From contig CANQHV010000001.1 of the NCBI GenBank assembly GCA_947624005.1, positions 1-64,000 on the forward strand: a stretch of DNA of 64,000 bases, written 5' to 3'. This document shows positions 1 through 8,603 of this stretch, in pieces. Within the stretch, counting starts at the first letter, position 1. Each line of letters opens with the position of its first letter. Position numbers and translations under genes: made by a program. The notes under the pieces were generated by a model. It searched no databases. It saw only the letters and a program-made list of their open reading frames with translations, and was not told the DNA's origin. Origin of the DNA: an uncultured Clostridia bacterium (GTDB lineage Bacteria; Bacillota; Clostridia; Christensenellales; Borkfalkiaceae).

Positions 1-106
1 TTTTATCTTACCAAAAACCTGTTGATTTATTTAACTTTTTTATCTCTAAATGTTGCACTTAGTTTGACAATTCAATTATAACGCGCGGCGTTTGCACTTG
101 CAGCCG

Positions 107-151
107 AATAAAAATCCGCCCGCCCGCGGCACACGCCGCGGGCGGGCGGAT
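107..151 (-). terminator. Rho-independent terminator of plsY1
   Basis: A 17-bp perfect inverted repeat (114-130 pairs with 135-151, loop ACAC) of nearly pure G+C is followed, read on the minus strand, by TTTTTA. It lies 40 bp past the plsY-like stop codon. Confidence 0.85.
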
Positions 152-190
152 AAATTTATCGTGGGATATTGCGTGGACAGTCGCCCGCCG

Positions 191-856
191 TTATATGTTG
201 GGGAGTTTTTCGGAAACTTCTCCGTCGCCGCCCGCGCGGGCGGTATCGCGCAATCTGTTATCCGCCAACCCGTTTTCCGAGAACAGAAATTTGATTATGG
301 GCAGGGAGGCAGTCATAGCGCAACCTATGGCAATATATATAAGCCCCGTAATGCACAGAACCGTACAGGATATAACCGCAAACAGCGCGTAAACCGCAAC
401 GCTCCGCTTCGCCGCGTTTTTTATTTTCAATACCGTGGACAAAAGTATATATAAGCCCGCAAGCGTAGTAAACGGCACGGCGGTGACGGGCAGAAGCCCT
501 ATCGTAACGCCGAACGATACCGATATGCATTTTCCGCCGCGGAAACGGTTGAAAATACCCGTCGCGTGCCCGAGAACGGGGGCGAACATAACAAAAGCAA
601 ACGTTATGTCGCGTGGGCTTAACAAAAGGCTCGCGATAAAAACGGGCAAAAAACCCTTTAAAATATCGAGAAAAAGGCACAGCGCGCCTATTTTTTTGCC
701 GCAGTGCTTAAACGCGTTGAACGCGCCGGGGTTGCCGTCCACGCTGATTGCGCAGACGTCCTTCCCCGTCCTCAGCTTTGGGATTGATTGCGAAAACATT
801 ACGCCGCCGAGCAGGAACCCGCCGACCGTTAAAAGAATGCGATACGGAATTTCCAT
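191..856 (-). CDS. plsY: PlsY-like glycerol-3-phosphate acyltransferase, copy 1
   Basis: PlsY enzymes are small polytopic membrane proteins that move an acyl group from acyl-phosphate to glycerol-3-phosphate, the first step of phospholipid synthesis. The 221-residue product has the family landmarks: an N-terminal membrane segment ending in SIPKLRTGKD, then GNPGAFNAF, LDILKGFLPV, and GHATGIFNRFRGGK. The start at 856 (MEIPYR) is chosen over an ATG at 880 because GGGAGA lies 4-5 nt before it and the result matches copy 2 at 8604-9272 (MEVLYW, 222 residues). Some usual PlsY residues are replaced (SVDGNPG rather than GSGNIG), so this may be a divergent clade. A five-repeat activator-like site lies upstream. 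Confidence 0.82.
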   Translation of the reverse strand: MEIPYRILLTVGGFLLGGVMFSQSIPKLRTGKDVCAISVDGNPGAFNAFKHCGKKIGALCLFLDILKGFLPVFIASLLLSPRDITFAFVMFAPVLGHATGIFNRFRGGKCISVSFGVTIGLLPVTAVPFTTLAGLYILLSTVLKIKNAAKRSVAVYALFAVISCTVLCITGLIYIAIGCAMTASLPIIKFLFSENGLADNRLRDTARAGGDGEVSEKLPNI

Positions 857-924
857 TATTTCTCCCGTCATATTTTTCAACGTTTATTCTTTTTTATACG
901 GGATTATATCGCATATATGTCCGA

Positions 925-993
925 AAAATATTAATTTTACGTTAAATCTCGGTTAAATCTCGGTTAAATTAAGGTTAAAAACAGGTTAAACCG
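925..993 (-). promoter_or_regulatory. Five 11-bp direct repeats and -10 box upstream of plsY1
   Basis: On the plus strand GTTAAANNNNG occurs five times in register at 941, 952, 963, 974 and 985, exactly 11 bp apart. Read towards plsY1 this is TTTAAC every helical turn, as in PhoP/PhoB-type boxes bound by OmpR-family regulators. The nearest repeat ends 8 nt before a TATTTT -10 (925-930), and there is no good -35, as expected of an activated promoter. A second TATAAT at 903-908 is an alternative -10. Confidence 0.65.
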
Positions 994-1068
994 TCCGCCG
1001 AACGTTAGGCGGGCTTTATTGCATACGGGCAAGCCGCGGTTTATGCGGATTTTCTTGCGCAAAAATTC

Positions 1069-1095
1069 AAGCCCCGAGGTAAATCGGGGCTTTTA
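1069..1095 (-). terminator. Short terminator after the XRE gene
   Basis: Arms 1070-1077 and 1084-1091 (AGCCCCGA/TCGGGGCT) form an 8-bp stem close to the stop codon of the XRE gene. The minus-strand T run (TTGAATTTTTG) is interrupted. Confidence 0.6.
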
Positions 1096-1104
1096 ATTGC
1101 GGTT

Positions 1105-1440
1105 TCAGTCCTTGCCGAGCGCGTCGATAACGGCGTTTACCGCTTTTTTGTCGCGGTACGAAAGCTTTCGGTATTTTTCGACAAGACGCATCTCGCTTTT
1201 GTCGGGAGCGTACGACTGACCGTCCGAAAAAAATTCGGATAAAGTTATTCCGAACGCGTTGCAGATAGCATACAACGTCGTAATCGAGGGCAGCGTTCCC
1301 CGCGAGTGCATATTGAACAACGTCGATTGGGTTATGCCCGCTTCTTCGCACAATTTATAGTTCGTCCAACCGCGTTCTTTGCGCAGATTATCGATTTTTT
1401 CAACGAGTTCGTAAATTTCCACCTTGCACTTCCTGTACAT
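1105..1440 (-). CDS. XRE-family helix-turn-helix regulator
   Basis: The 111-residue protein carries a Cro/CI-type HTH at about residues 12-68: LRKERGWTNYKLCEEAGI then TQSTLFNM, ending with ITLSEFFS. The C-terminal tail (residues 75-111) is charged and helical and resembles the short tails of many clostridial XRE repressors. It is divergent from the zinc-ribbon membrane protein at 1544, with 103 bp between the two starts. That gap holds three direct repeats overlapping the other gene's promoter, so it probably represses the large gene and perhaps itself. The ligand or signal cannot be seen. Confidence 0.85.
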   Translation of the reverse strand: MYRKCKVEIYELVEKIDNLRKERGWTNYKLCEEAGITQSTLFNMHSRGTLPSITTLYAICNAFGITLSEFFSDGQSYAPDKSEMRLVEKYRKLSYRDKKAVNAVIDALGKD

Positions 1441-1445
1441 ATTTT

Positions 1446-1498
1446 ACTACACAAAAGTTTAATATATACTACCCAAATGAGTTGACATATACTTCACA
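1446..1498. promoter_or_regulatory. Putative XRE operator, three direct repeats
   Basis: ACTACACA (1446), ACTACCCA (1468) and ACTTCACA (1491) are spaced 22 and 23 bp apart, about two helical turns. The third lies between the -35 and -10 of the promoter at 1482-1511. Assignment to the neighbouring XRE protein is inferred from position. Confidence 0.5.
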
Positions 1499-1511
1499 TA
1501 TGTTTTATAAT
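1482..1511 (+). promoter_or_regulatory. Sigma-A promoter of the zinc-ribbon protein
   Basis: A perfect TTGACA (1482-1487), an 18-bp spacer and a perfect TATAAT (1506-1511) give a short leader before the GAGGTG ribosome site at 1531. Confidence 0.8.
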
Positions 1512-1543
1512 AATTTCAATATTTACAAACGAGGTGAAATTTT

Positions 1544-4500
1544 ATGAACAAGTGTCCCAAGTGCGGGACGGAATTCGAGGGTAAATTCTGTCCCGAGTGC
1601 GGCGCCGAGTGGCAGGACAAGCACGTCTGCCCGAAGTGCGGCGCCGAATTGAAAGCAGGCGCGAAGTTTTGTCCCGAGTGCGGTTTTTCGCTGTCTGCAC
1701 AGACCGACGAAGCGCCCGCGCCCGTCGGGGAAGTCGCGCCCGCGGCAGACGAAACCGCGGTTTCGTCGGCGGCGACCGTCGCCGCTCACAGCGGTTCGGG
1801 CGGCGCGCAGAAAAAGCTGTTTTCCGTATTTAGGTTTTTGCCTGCGCTGTTGCTTTTAGGCTTTTCGGCGCTGTGTTTCCTGTTTTTCACGGCGGACGTC
1901 GGCAAGGCGTCGGTTGCGATGGGTATGAACTCGGGTACGGGTTCGGTTTATAAGGTGATTGCCGACGGCAGCGGCAAAATAAAGACCACGCTTATTTCGC
2001 TTGTGCTGTTTGCCGCAATAACCGTGATTTTTGCCGTAATATATACTGTGTTTACCTTTAAAGCCGATTTCAAATCCAAAACGGCGAAAATCGGCGGCAA
2101 GACCTTTTTATTGACCGATATATTATGCTGCGTCGGGTTTGCGCTGTATTTCATTGTGTTTCTTACCGCCTGCATAGCCTGCGGTCAGATAAGCGAAAAA
2201 AATGCTTTCGTCAAGGTAAGCCCGAGCGCGGGAATTATACTCGTAGTGGTGTTTGCGCTTATATTCGCGCTTGTTTCCGTAGGCTGTACGGTTACGCGAT
2301 TCCTGTTGGCAAAGCGCAACCCCGTATTGAAAGAAGAAGAGGCGCTCGCTCTTTCAAAAGCGGCGGCGGACGCCGCAGAAAAACGTGCGGCGGCAGCCGT
2401 GGCGACGGTTCAACCCGCCGCGGCAGTAGCGGCTTCGCCCGCGCCCGAAGCGGCGACAGCGGTAAAAACGCTTCCCGTGCCCGAACAGATGCGCACTTTA
2501 AGGCGTGTCAAAAGCATAGTGCGCCGCCTTTCGCTGTGCAAGTTTATGCTGTTTATGTTTGTGTTCCCGCTGTTTATTTTAATCGCGCCCATTATAAGTT
2601 TTACGGTAAAATACGGCGATTGGGAGCCTAATAAACTCGAATCCGAAAGACATACCCTGACGGCGTACACGATAGTATACGCGATACTTTCCTGCTTAAT
2701 GGTTGCGGGCGCGGCGGTATATACCGTATTCGCGTTCTCCATCCTGTATTTTTCGTCGCAAATAGCGGCGATAGCGGTTACTTGCGTAATATGGGCGTTT
2801 GTGCTTGCCTTTGCGCTTACTTTCCTTCTGTGCCTTGCGACGTATCCCGTTCTCGGTAATCTCGAAAAGACTTTCTACGGCAAGAAAAAGCCGTCCGTAG
2901 TTCTCGAAACTCCCGTTGCGGACATAAGGGCTATGTACGTAACGCGCGAGCAAGTGGCGCACGGCATAGTGGCGGGCAGAAAGCCCGGCGCCGACATAGT
3001 ACACATTCTTCACCCTATACTGTGGGTGATTTTGGTCGGCGTTGTGGCTCTTTCGTGCATTTTCGGCACAATCGATATGATTTTCAAATCTACGAAATAC
3101 GTCGAAAAAATCCGCCTCGGCACGTGGTCGGACGGCGACATGACCGAGTATGTAACCAAAAGCGAAGTAAGTTATCAATATCTCGGTCATCCCGATAACG
3201 CAGTCGACCGTTACAGCTATTACTACGATTTGCCTTATTTCGAATATTACGGCAAAAACGTAAAAGATATTATCACCCGCGAGAAAAAGCTGTTAAATAG
3301 GCTTGAAACCGCTACCGATTTCAATCAGTCGGACGATATCTACGAAGAATTGGAAAAGCTCGAAACCGAGCTTGCGAAAATCAAGGAATACAAATATATA
3401 TGCGTGCGTTGGGGCGAGAATGAAAGCGACGGCGTAGCCGAAGTCGTACTCGATACCGCAAAGTCGAACGGTCAATACGATTACGGCGGCAATTTCGACG
3501 AAGAAGATTTCGAAAATCTGTTTACCGAAAAATACAAAGTCGAAAAGGTGGAACTTTCCCGCAACACAGTGTCGATGTTCGACGCATACGGCACGCTTTC
3601 GGCGAAAGTTTGGTTTACAAACGGCAGTTATCACAACAGCTACATTTCGCCCCGTATGACGCCCAACGCCACGGGAACAAGATATACGCTCAATTGGACG
3701 GATACGTATTTCGGCGTCGAACTTTCCGCAGAAGTAACCGTAACCGATTCGACTACGGGAACTTATCAGAATGTAAACTATACTCTTGCTTCGGTCGCGG
3801 ACGGCGTTTCCCTCAACCTCGGGTTCAACAGCAATTCAAGCGGCACGCTTTACGACAGCGGCAGCGTGCGCGTCGGAGAATCGAACAACGGATACTACTA
3901 CGGCGACGAGGTAACGTATACCGACGTAAACGCGCCCTGGTATAACTATATGGGCAGTATAACGTCGCTTACCGTAACGGGCAATTGCACTAACGTAAGA
4001 AGCGGATTTTTCTCGCACTACCCGAAACTTAAAACGATAAGCCTGCCCGATTCGGTAAAGAATATCGAAAAGGGCGCCCTTAAAGGCACCGCGTATTACA
4101 ATACGCCGAGCAATTGGGACGACGGCGCGCTGTATATAGGCGATATACTGTTCGAAGTGCGCAATTCGCATACAGGTTATGCCGTAAAAGAAGGAACGCG
4201 AATAATCGCCGAAAGCGCTTTCGAAAACAACACTTTGCTTAAAGCGGTGGCTTTCCCCGCGTCGCTTGAATATGTCGGCGGGTATCAGTTTTCAACCAAT
4301 TCGTCTTCGTACGGCGATTCCGATTTAAGAGTACTTGTGGCACAGTCGCAAGCCGACACAAATAAATGGGATACGAGTTGGCGCTCGGGCGGATACAGAA
4401 GCGTAAGAGTAACTTACGACGCGCAGAAAACTACGTTTACATTTACGGACTATAAGAGTACCGTCAAAACCGAAGAGGGCTATTTCCTTACCGAATTGCC

Positions 4501-4984
4501 CGAGCCTACAAAGTCGGGTTCGTATTTCGTGGGCTGGTATACCGAGGATAACGGCGGAGGTTCGAAGATTACCCTTACCGACGGCATATATATTCCCACG
4601 GGTACCTCGAAGACTGTGACGCTGTACGCAAAATGGGTTACCGAGCCTTACGAAATAACAAACGACGTAAGCTATCCGTGGACGGTTTCGGACGGGCTGT
4701 ATACTTCCCAGAACAGAAGTTATATAACGTCAACGCTTACGCTTACCGCATATGACAAAATTACGGTAAACTTCTCGTATAATATTTCCGGTTCGGGCGG
4801 CACTTTGAAAATATACAGAAATTCGACGCAAAACAGCGCGATTTATACCAAGTCGTCGAGCGGAACAGACAGTTCGGGTACCGTAACTTTGCAGGCGGGC
4901 GAAACGTTGCTGTTCGTTTATAACAGAACAAGCGGCACGGGTTCGGCTACCGTAAAAAATATTCATGTACAGATAACACAATAA
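1544..4984 (+). CDS. Zinc-ribbon, multi-pass membrane protein with external InlB-type repeat
   Basis: This 1146-residue protein of unknown function joins three parts. Two N-terminal zinc ribbons (Cys 4, 7, 16, 19 and 29, 32, 43, 46) should lie in the cytoplasm. About eight hydrophobic segments fall between residues 90 and 525. A large exported C-terminal part follows, with a BspA-like leucine-rich stretch near 815-930 (LKTISLPDSVKNIEKGALKG), an InlB B-repeat near 960-1035 (YFVGWYTEDNGG to VTLYAKW) and a final beta-rich region. The start is set by GAGGTGAAATTTT before ATG. InlB repeats are common in adhesins of gut Firmicutes. The gene is monocistronic, with its own promoter, operator and terminator, and faces an XRE regulator. 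Confidence 0.75.
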   Translation: MNKCPKCGTEFEGKFCPECGAEWQDKHVCPKCGAELKAGAKFCPECGFSLSAQTDEAPAPVGEVAPAADETAVSSAATVAAHSGSGGAQKKLFSVFRFLPALLLLGFSALCFLFFTADVGKASVAMGMNSGTGSVYKVIADGSGKIKTTLISLVLFAAITVIFAVIYTVFTFKADFKSKTAKIGGKTFLLTDILCCVGFALYFIVFLTACIACGQISEKNAFVKVSPSAGIILVVVFALIFALVSVGCTVTRFLLAKRNPVLKEEEALALSKAAADAAEKRAAAAVATVQPAAAVAASPAPEAATAVKTLPVPEQMRTLRRVKSIVRRLSLCKFMLFMFVFPLFILIAPIISFTVKYGDWEPNKLESERHTLTAYTIVYAILSCLMVAGAAVYTVFAFSILYFSSQIAAIAVTCVIWAFVLAFALTFLLCLATYPVLGNLEKTFYGKKKPSVVLETPVADIRAMYVTREQVAHGIVAGRKPGADIVHILHPILWVILVGVVALSCIFGTIDMIFKSTKYVEKIRLGTWSDGDMTEYVTKSEVSYQYLGHPDNAVDRYSYYYDLPYFEYYGKNVKDIITREKKLLNRLETATDFNQSDDIYEELEKLETELAKIKEYKYICVRWGENESDGVAEVVLDTAKSNGQYDYGGNFDEEDFENLFTEKYKVEKVELSRNTVSMFDAYGTLSAKVWFTNGSYHNSYISPRMTPNATGTRYTLNWTDTYFGVELSAEVTVTDSTTGTYQNVNYTLASVADGVSLNLGFNSNSSGTLYDSGSVRVGESNNGYYYGDEVTYTDVNAPWYNYMGSITSLTVTGNCTNVRSGFFSHYPKLKTISLPDSVKNIEKGALKGTAYYNTPSNWDDGALYIGDILFEVRNSHTGYAVKEGTRIIAESAFENNTLLKAVAFPASLEYVGGYQFSTNSSSYGDSDLRVLVAQSQADTNKWDTSWRSGGYRSVRVTYDAQKTTFTFTDYKSTVKTEEGYFLTELPEPTKSGSYFVGWYTEDNGGGSKITLTDGIYIPTGTSKTVTLYAKWVTEPYEITNDVSYPWTVSDGLYTSQNRSYITSTLTLTAYDKITVNFSYNISGSGGTLKIYRNSTQNSAIYTKSSSGTDSSGTVTLQAGETLLFVYNRTSGTGSATVKNIHVQITQ

Positions 4985-5003
4985 GCTTATTCATCTCCTT
5001 AAT

Positions 5004-5047
5004 GTCCGCGTTTACGGCTCTTGCGGGTCGTTTACGCGGACTTTTTT
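5004..5047 (+). terminator. Terminator after the zinc-ribbon protein
   Basis: GTCCGCGT (5004) pairs with ACGCGGAC ending near 5041, followed by six T residues. Confidence 0.75.
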
Positions 5048-5130
5048 AATCTTTTACAGGCGTTAGAAAATATCAAAATTTTTAAATTGCTTAACAAAAA
5101 ACGATAATGCCGTCTATTTTTGTCAAACCC

Positions 5131-5159
5131 TTGCAAAAGGCTTCGTTTTTTAGTATAAT
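5131..5159 (+). promoter_or_regulatory. Promoter of the aminotransferase
   Basis: TTGCAA (5131-5136), 17-bp spacer, TATAAT (5154-5159), 39 bp before the start codon. Confidence 0.75.
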
Positions 5160-5197
5160 TTACAAAGGAAGATACTTTCGGAAAGGAGAGGCATAAA

Positions 5198-6400
5198 ATG
5201 ATTAAGGTTTCCGACAGGGTAGGCGCGATTGCGCCCTCGATGACGCTTGCGATTTCGGCAAAAGCCAACGAGCTTAAAGCCGCGGGCGAACGGGTTATCA
5301 ATTTCGGCGTGGGCGAACCCGATTTCGATACCCCCGCGCACATACGTCAGGCGGCGAAAGACGCACTCGATAAGGGCTATACGCGCTACGTTGCGGCGGC
5401 GGGACTTCCCGCGCTTAAAAAAGCCGTATGCAAAAAGCTTGAAGACGACAACGGGCTTGATTACAACCCCTCGCAGATTATAATTTCAAACGGCGCGAAG
5501 CACTCCATTTTCAACGCGGTTTTCGCCACGGTAAATCCGGGGGACGAGGTTATAATTCCCGCGCCTTATTGGCTTACTTACCCCGAAGTCGTAAAAAGCT
5601 GCGGCGGCGTTCCCGTGTACGTCTATGCTTCGAAAGAGGCGGAGTATAAGGTTACGGCGGCGCAGATAGAAAAAGCGGTAACCGCAAAGACTAAAATGCT
5701 TATTCTCAATTCGCCTTCAAACCCCACGGGCGCGGTTTATACCGAAAGCGAAATACGCGACATTGCCGCCGTATGCGAAAAGCACCAGATTCTGGTCCTC
5801 TCCGACGAAATCTACGAAAAGCTTATATATTGCGGGCTTAAACATTTTTCGATTGCGGCGGTTTCGCCCGCGATGAAAGAACTCACGATTGTTATAAACG
5901 GCGTTTCAAAGTCGTACGCAATGACGGGTTGGAGGCTCGGGTATCTCGCCTGCGCCGAAAATATCGCCAAAGCCATAGCGTCTTTTCAAAGTCATTCGAC
6001 TTCGAACGTAAACACTATGACGCAGTACGCCACGCTTGCCGCGCTCGGTGGCGACGATTCCGAAATGAAGAAGATGGTCGCGGCTTTCGGCGCGCGCCGC
6101 GACAGAATGATAGAAATTCTGGACGGTTACAAACCGCTCGGGCTTGATTACGTAAAGCCTTACGGCGCGTTTTACGTAATGCTTATAGTCGATAAATTTT
6201 TCGGCGCGAAATGCCGCGGACAGGTTCTGAAAGGCAGTATGGACGTAGCCGACGCGCTTTTGACTTACAAAAAAGTCGCGGCGACCCCGGGCGTATGCTT
6301 CGGCGAAGATTCGGCTATAAGACTTTCGTACGCGCTTTCGATGGACGATATGACCGAAGGTCTTGAAAAAATCGCGGAATTCTTCAAAGAATTGAATTAG
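5198..6400 (+). CDS. aspC: Aspartate/aromatic aminotransferase, class I, PLP-dependent
   Basis: The 400-residue product fits the AspC/AspB-like fold-type I aminotransferases, which move the amino group of aspartate or aromatic amino acids to 2-oxoglutarate. Visible marks are GVGEPDFDTP (substrate region), NSPSNPTGAVY, LSDEIYEKL and the PLP-lysine segment NGVSKSYAMTGWRLGY with Lys238 as the Schiff-base residue. Length is typical (about 390-400). The start follows GGAAAGGAGAGG. It has its own promoter and precedes a P-loop gene and threonine synthase, which would suit a role in aspartate-family synthesis. Exact substrate choice cannot be read from the sequence. Confidence 0.88.
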   Translation: MIKVSDRVGAIAPSMTLAISAKANELKAAGERVINFGVGEPDFDTPAHIRQAAKDALDKGYTRYVAAAGLPALKKAVCKKLEDDNGLDYNPSQIIISNGAKHSIFNAVFATVNPGDEVIIPAPYWLTYPEVVKSCGGVPVYVYASKEAEYKVTAAQIEKAVTAKTKMLILNSPSNPTGAVYTESEIRDIAAVCEKHQILVLSDEIYEKLIYCGLKHFSIAAVSPAMKELTIVINGVSKSYAMTGWRLGYLACAENIAKAIASFQSHSTSNVNTMTQYATLAALGGDDSEMKKMVAAFGARRDRMIEILDGYKPLGLDYVKPYGAFYVMLIVDKFFGAKCRGQVLKGSMDVADALLTYKKVAATPGVCFGEDSAIRLSYALSMDDMTEGLEKIAEFFKELN

Positions 6401-6425
6401 TTTCAAAAAAAATGCTTAAAGGGTC

Positions 6426-6454
6426 TTGAAAAAATCGACGTTTACTGTTAAAAT
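6426..6454 (+). promoter_or_regulatory. Promoter of the P-loop protein
   Basis: TTGAAA (6426-6431), 17 bp, TAAAAT (6449-6454), followed by a short leader and GGAGGT. Confidence 0.7.
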
Positions 6455-6486
6455 ATATTTGAGAGCGCAAAAGCTCTGCGGAGGTA

Positions 6487-6897
6487 ATGATGATTAAGAT
6501 AATTTACGGACCCAAAGGCACAGGCAAAACCAAAAAACTTATCACGACGGCTAACGCGAACGCAGTCGACGCGAAAGGTTTAAGCGTATTCATAACCGAT
6601 ACCAAGCGTTATATGTACGACGTGGACAGAAGCATACGCTTTATCGACGTCGCGGACTATTCGGTGGCGGGCGAAGACGCGTTGTGCGGGTTTATAAAGG
6701 GGGTTGCGGCGTGCAACTCCGACCACGAGTACATATATGTAGACGGCATAGCGAGAATTGCAGGAAAGCCCCTTTCCGAGCTGGCGGCGATTTTCTATAT
6801 GCTTGACAAAGTAGCTAACGAAAACGATATAACCATAACCATTACTTGCAGTTGCGAGGAAAAGGATTTACCCGATTTCGTTAAAAAATACGTTTAA
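6487..6897 (+). CDS. Small P-loop ATP-binding protein of unknown role
   Basis: The 136-residue protein opens with IIYGPKGTGKTKKL, a Walker A motif (GPKGTGKT, residues 8-15), so it should bind a nucleotide. A hydrophobic strand EYIYVDGIARI (about residues 76-86) could supply the Walker B aspartate, and the C terminus ends in ITITCSCEEKDLP. It is much shorter than a full AAA+ or kinase protein. Two adjacent ATG codons (6487, 6490) follow GGAGGTA; either may be used. It has its own promoter and terminator, so the neighbours give little help. Similar small proteins occur in clostridial genomes as hypotheticals. Confidence 0.7.
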   Translation: MMIKIIYGPKGTGKTKKLITTANANAVDAKGLSVFITDTKRYMYDVDRSIRFIDVADYSVAGEDALCGFIKGVAACNSDHEYIYVDGIARIAGKPLSELAAIFYMLDKVANENDITITITCSCEEKDLPDFVKKYV

Positions 6898-6912
6898 GCG
6901 CGGAAAATTTCG

Positions 6913-6939
6913 GACGGCGCCTGAAAGCGCCGTCTTTTT
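6913..6939 (+). terminator. Terminator after the P-loop gene
   Basis: GACGGCGC (6913-6920) and GCGCCGTC (6927-6934) form a perfect stem followed by TTTTT. Confidence 0.85.
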
Positions 6940-6953
6940 ATGGGAGCAGTATA

Positions 6954-8435
6954 ATGAAATTCATAAGCACGCGAGGGGGAGAAAAAGTAACGGGCGCACA
7001 GGCTATCGTGCGCGGGCTTTCGACGGGCGGCGGTCTTTTCGTACCCGAAAAATTCCCGCAGGTTTCGGCGGGGGAAATGCGGGAAATGCTTGAAATGAGC
7101 TACCCCGAACGCGCCGCAAAAATTTTATACAAATACCTCGACGACTACGACGAAAAAGAACTGCTTTCGGCGTGCGAAGAGGCGTACGCCAAATTCGACG
7201 GCGACCCCGCGCCCCTCGTCCGTATAGACGACGGGGTGTATATACTCGAACTCTGGCACGGACCCACCTGTGCGTTCAAAGATATGGCGCTTACGCTTTT
7301 GCCCTATCTTCTCCGCAAAGGGTGCGATATATGCGGCATTAAAGAGGATATTTTAATACTCGTCGCGACTTCGGGCGACACGGGTAAAGCCGCGCTCGAA
7401 GGTTTCAAGGACGCAAGGGGCATAAAGATTATGGTCTTTTACCCCTCCGACGGCGTTTCGAAAATGCAGAAGTTGCAGATGTGCACGCAAGAGGGTGGCA
7501 ACGTAAACGTCGTCGCCGTGCGCGGCAATTTCGACGACTGTCAGTCTGCGGTAAAGGAAATTTTCGCAAGCGCGGAGTGCGCGGAAAAACTTTTGGAACA
7601 CAACGTCAGACTTTCAAGCGCGAACTCGATAAATTTCGGCAGGCTCGCGCCTCAGATAGCTTATTATTTTTCAGCCTATCTCGACCTTGTAACGTCCGAA
7701 CAGATAAATATGGGCGACGAAATAGATTTCACCGTTCCCACGGGTAATTTCGGCAATATACTCGCCGCATACTACGCAAAACAGATGGGTCTGCCCGTAA
7801 GGCGGCTTCACTGCGCGTCGAATATGAACAACATTTTAACCGACTTTCTTTTGACGGGCGACTACGATATGCACCGCGAATTTTACAAAACCACTTCGCC
7901 CTCGATGGATATACTGATTTCCTCGAATCTCGAACGCCTTATTTTCGAAACGAGCGGCAGGGATTGCAAGCTCACCGAAAAGAGAATGAAACAGCTCAAA
8001 GAGGAAAAGGCGTACAGCATAACGCCCGAAGAGCGCGCCGCAATCGCCCGTACTTTCGACGGCGGTTTTGCGGACGAGGACGAGTGCGTCGAGGCGATTT
8101 ACGACGTGTTTATCGACACGGGTTATACTATGGACACCCATACGGGTTGCGCTATGAAAGTAGCCGTGGATTGGTTCGAAAAGAACAAGAACGACGAAAC
8201 GAAGATGGTCGTCGTATCGACGGCTAACCCCTATAAATTCCCGCAGGACGTTCTGTACGCGGTTACGGGAAACGACGTAAAGGACAGCTTCAAGGGCATA
8301 AAACGACTGCACGCCGCGACCGCGATGGAAGTTCCGAAAAGCCTTTTGACTTTGCGCGAAAAACCCGTGCGTTTTACAACCGTCGCGGACAGCAAATGTC
8401 TGTTCGACGAAGTGCTTAAATTCGTAAACAGGTAA
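6954..8435 (+). CDS. thrC: Threonine synthase
   Basis: Threonine synthase converts O-phosphohomoserine to threonine with PLP. The 493-residue length and the start MKFISTRGGEKVTGAQAIV are typical of the long (type 2) form. HGPTCAFKDMAL places the PLP lysine at Lys109, and ATSGDTGKAALEGF and VPTGNFGNILAAYYA are the phosphate-binding loops. GGGAG lies 7-8 nt before the ATG. The gene starts just after a terminator and ends at one, so it is probably a single-gene unit. A promoter is not obvious in the 56 bp before it, so read-through from the upstream gene may contribute. Confidence 0.95.
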   Translation: MKFISTRGGEKVTGAQAIVRGLSTGGGLFVPEKFPQVSAGEMREMLEMSYPERAAKILYKYLDDYDEKELLSACEEAYAKFDGDPAPLVRIDDGVYILELWHGPTCAFKDMALTLLPYLLRKGCDICGIKEDILILVATSGDTGKAALEGFKDARGIKIMVFYPSDGVSKMQKLQMCTQEGGNVNVVAVRGNFDDCQSAVKEIFASAECAEKLLEHNVRLSSANSINFGRLAPQIAYYFSAYLDLVTSEQINMGDEIDFTVPTGNFGNILAAYYAKQMGLPVRRLHCASNMNNILTDFLLTGDYDMHREFYKTTSPSMDILISSNLERLIFETSGRDCKLTEKRMKQLKEEKAYSITPEERAAIARTFDGGFADEDECVEAIYDVFIDTGYTMDTHTGCAMKVAVDWFEKNKNDETKMVVVSTANPYKFPQDVLYAVTGNDVKDSFKGIKRLHAATAMEVPKSLLTLREKPVRFTTVADSKCLFDEVLKFVNR

Positions 8436-8446
8436 TATACTTTGAT

Positions 8447-8483
8447 AAAACCCGCCCGCCGACACTGTCGGCGGGCGGGTTTT
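8447..8483 (+). terminator. Terminator of thrC
   Basis: A 17-bp stem with GC-rich core (8447-8463 and 8467-8483, loop of 3) flanked by A and T runs. It can act in both directions. Confidence 0.85.
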
Positions 8484-8493
8484 ATACATTATA

Positions 8494-8531
8494 AAAAACG
8501 ACGGAAATTTTTAAAAATTTCCGTCGTTTTT
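8494..8531 (-). terminator. Terminator of plsY2, bidirectional
   Basis: Arms 8494-8510 and 8515-8531 are perfect complements with a four-base TTAA loop, and both flanks are A/T runs. It lies between the convergent thrC and plsY2 genes. Confidence 0.8.
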
Positions 8532-8566
8532 CAAACGCTTTAAAATATATCGGGAAAGCGCGATAA
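8526..8566. repeat. 41-bp dispersed repeat, copy A
   Basis: These 41 bases are identical to 11404-11444. Copy B spans the last codons and the stop of comEC; this copy lies in the non-coding tail after plsY2. Identity stops sharply at both ends. Confidence 0.8.
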
Positions 8567-8603
8567 GGCGACAGCGGAAAATTTTTCCGCTGTGCACTTT
8601 ATG

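Noticed and set aside
92-454. Plus-strand open frames over plsY1 and the terminator
   Set aside because: They are antisense shadows of plsY1 with basic, low-complexity translations and no ribosome site.
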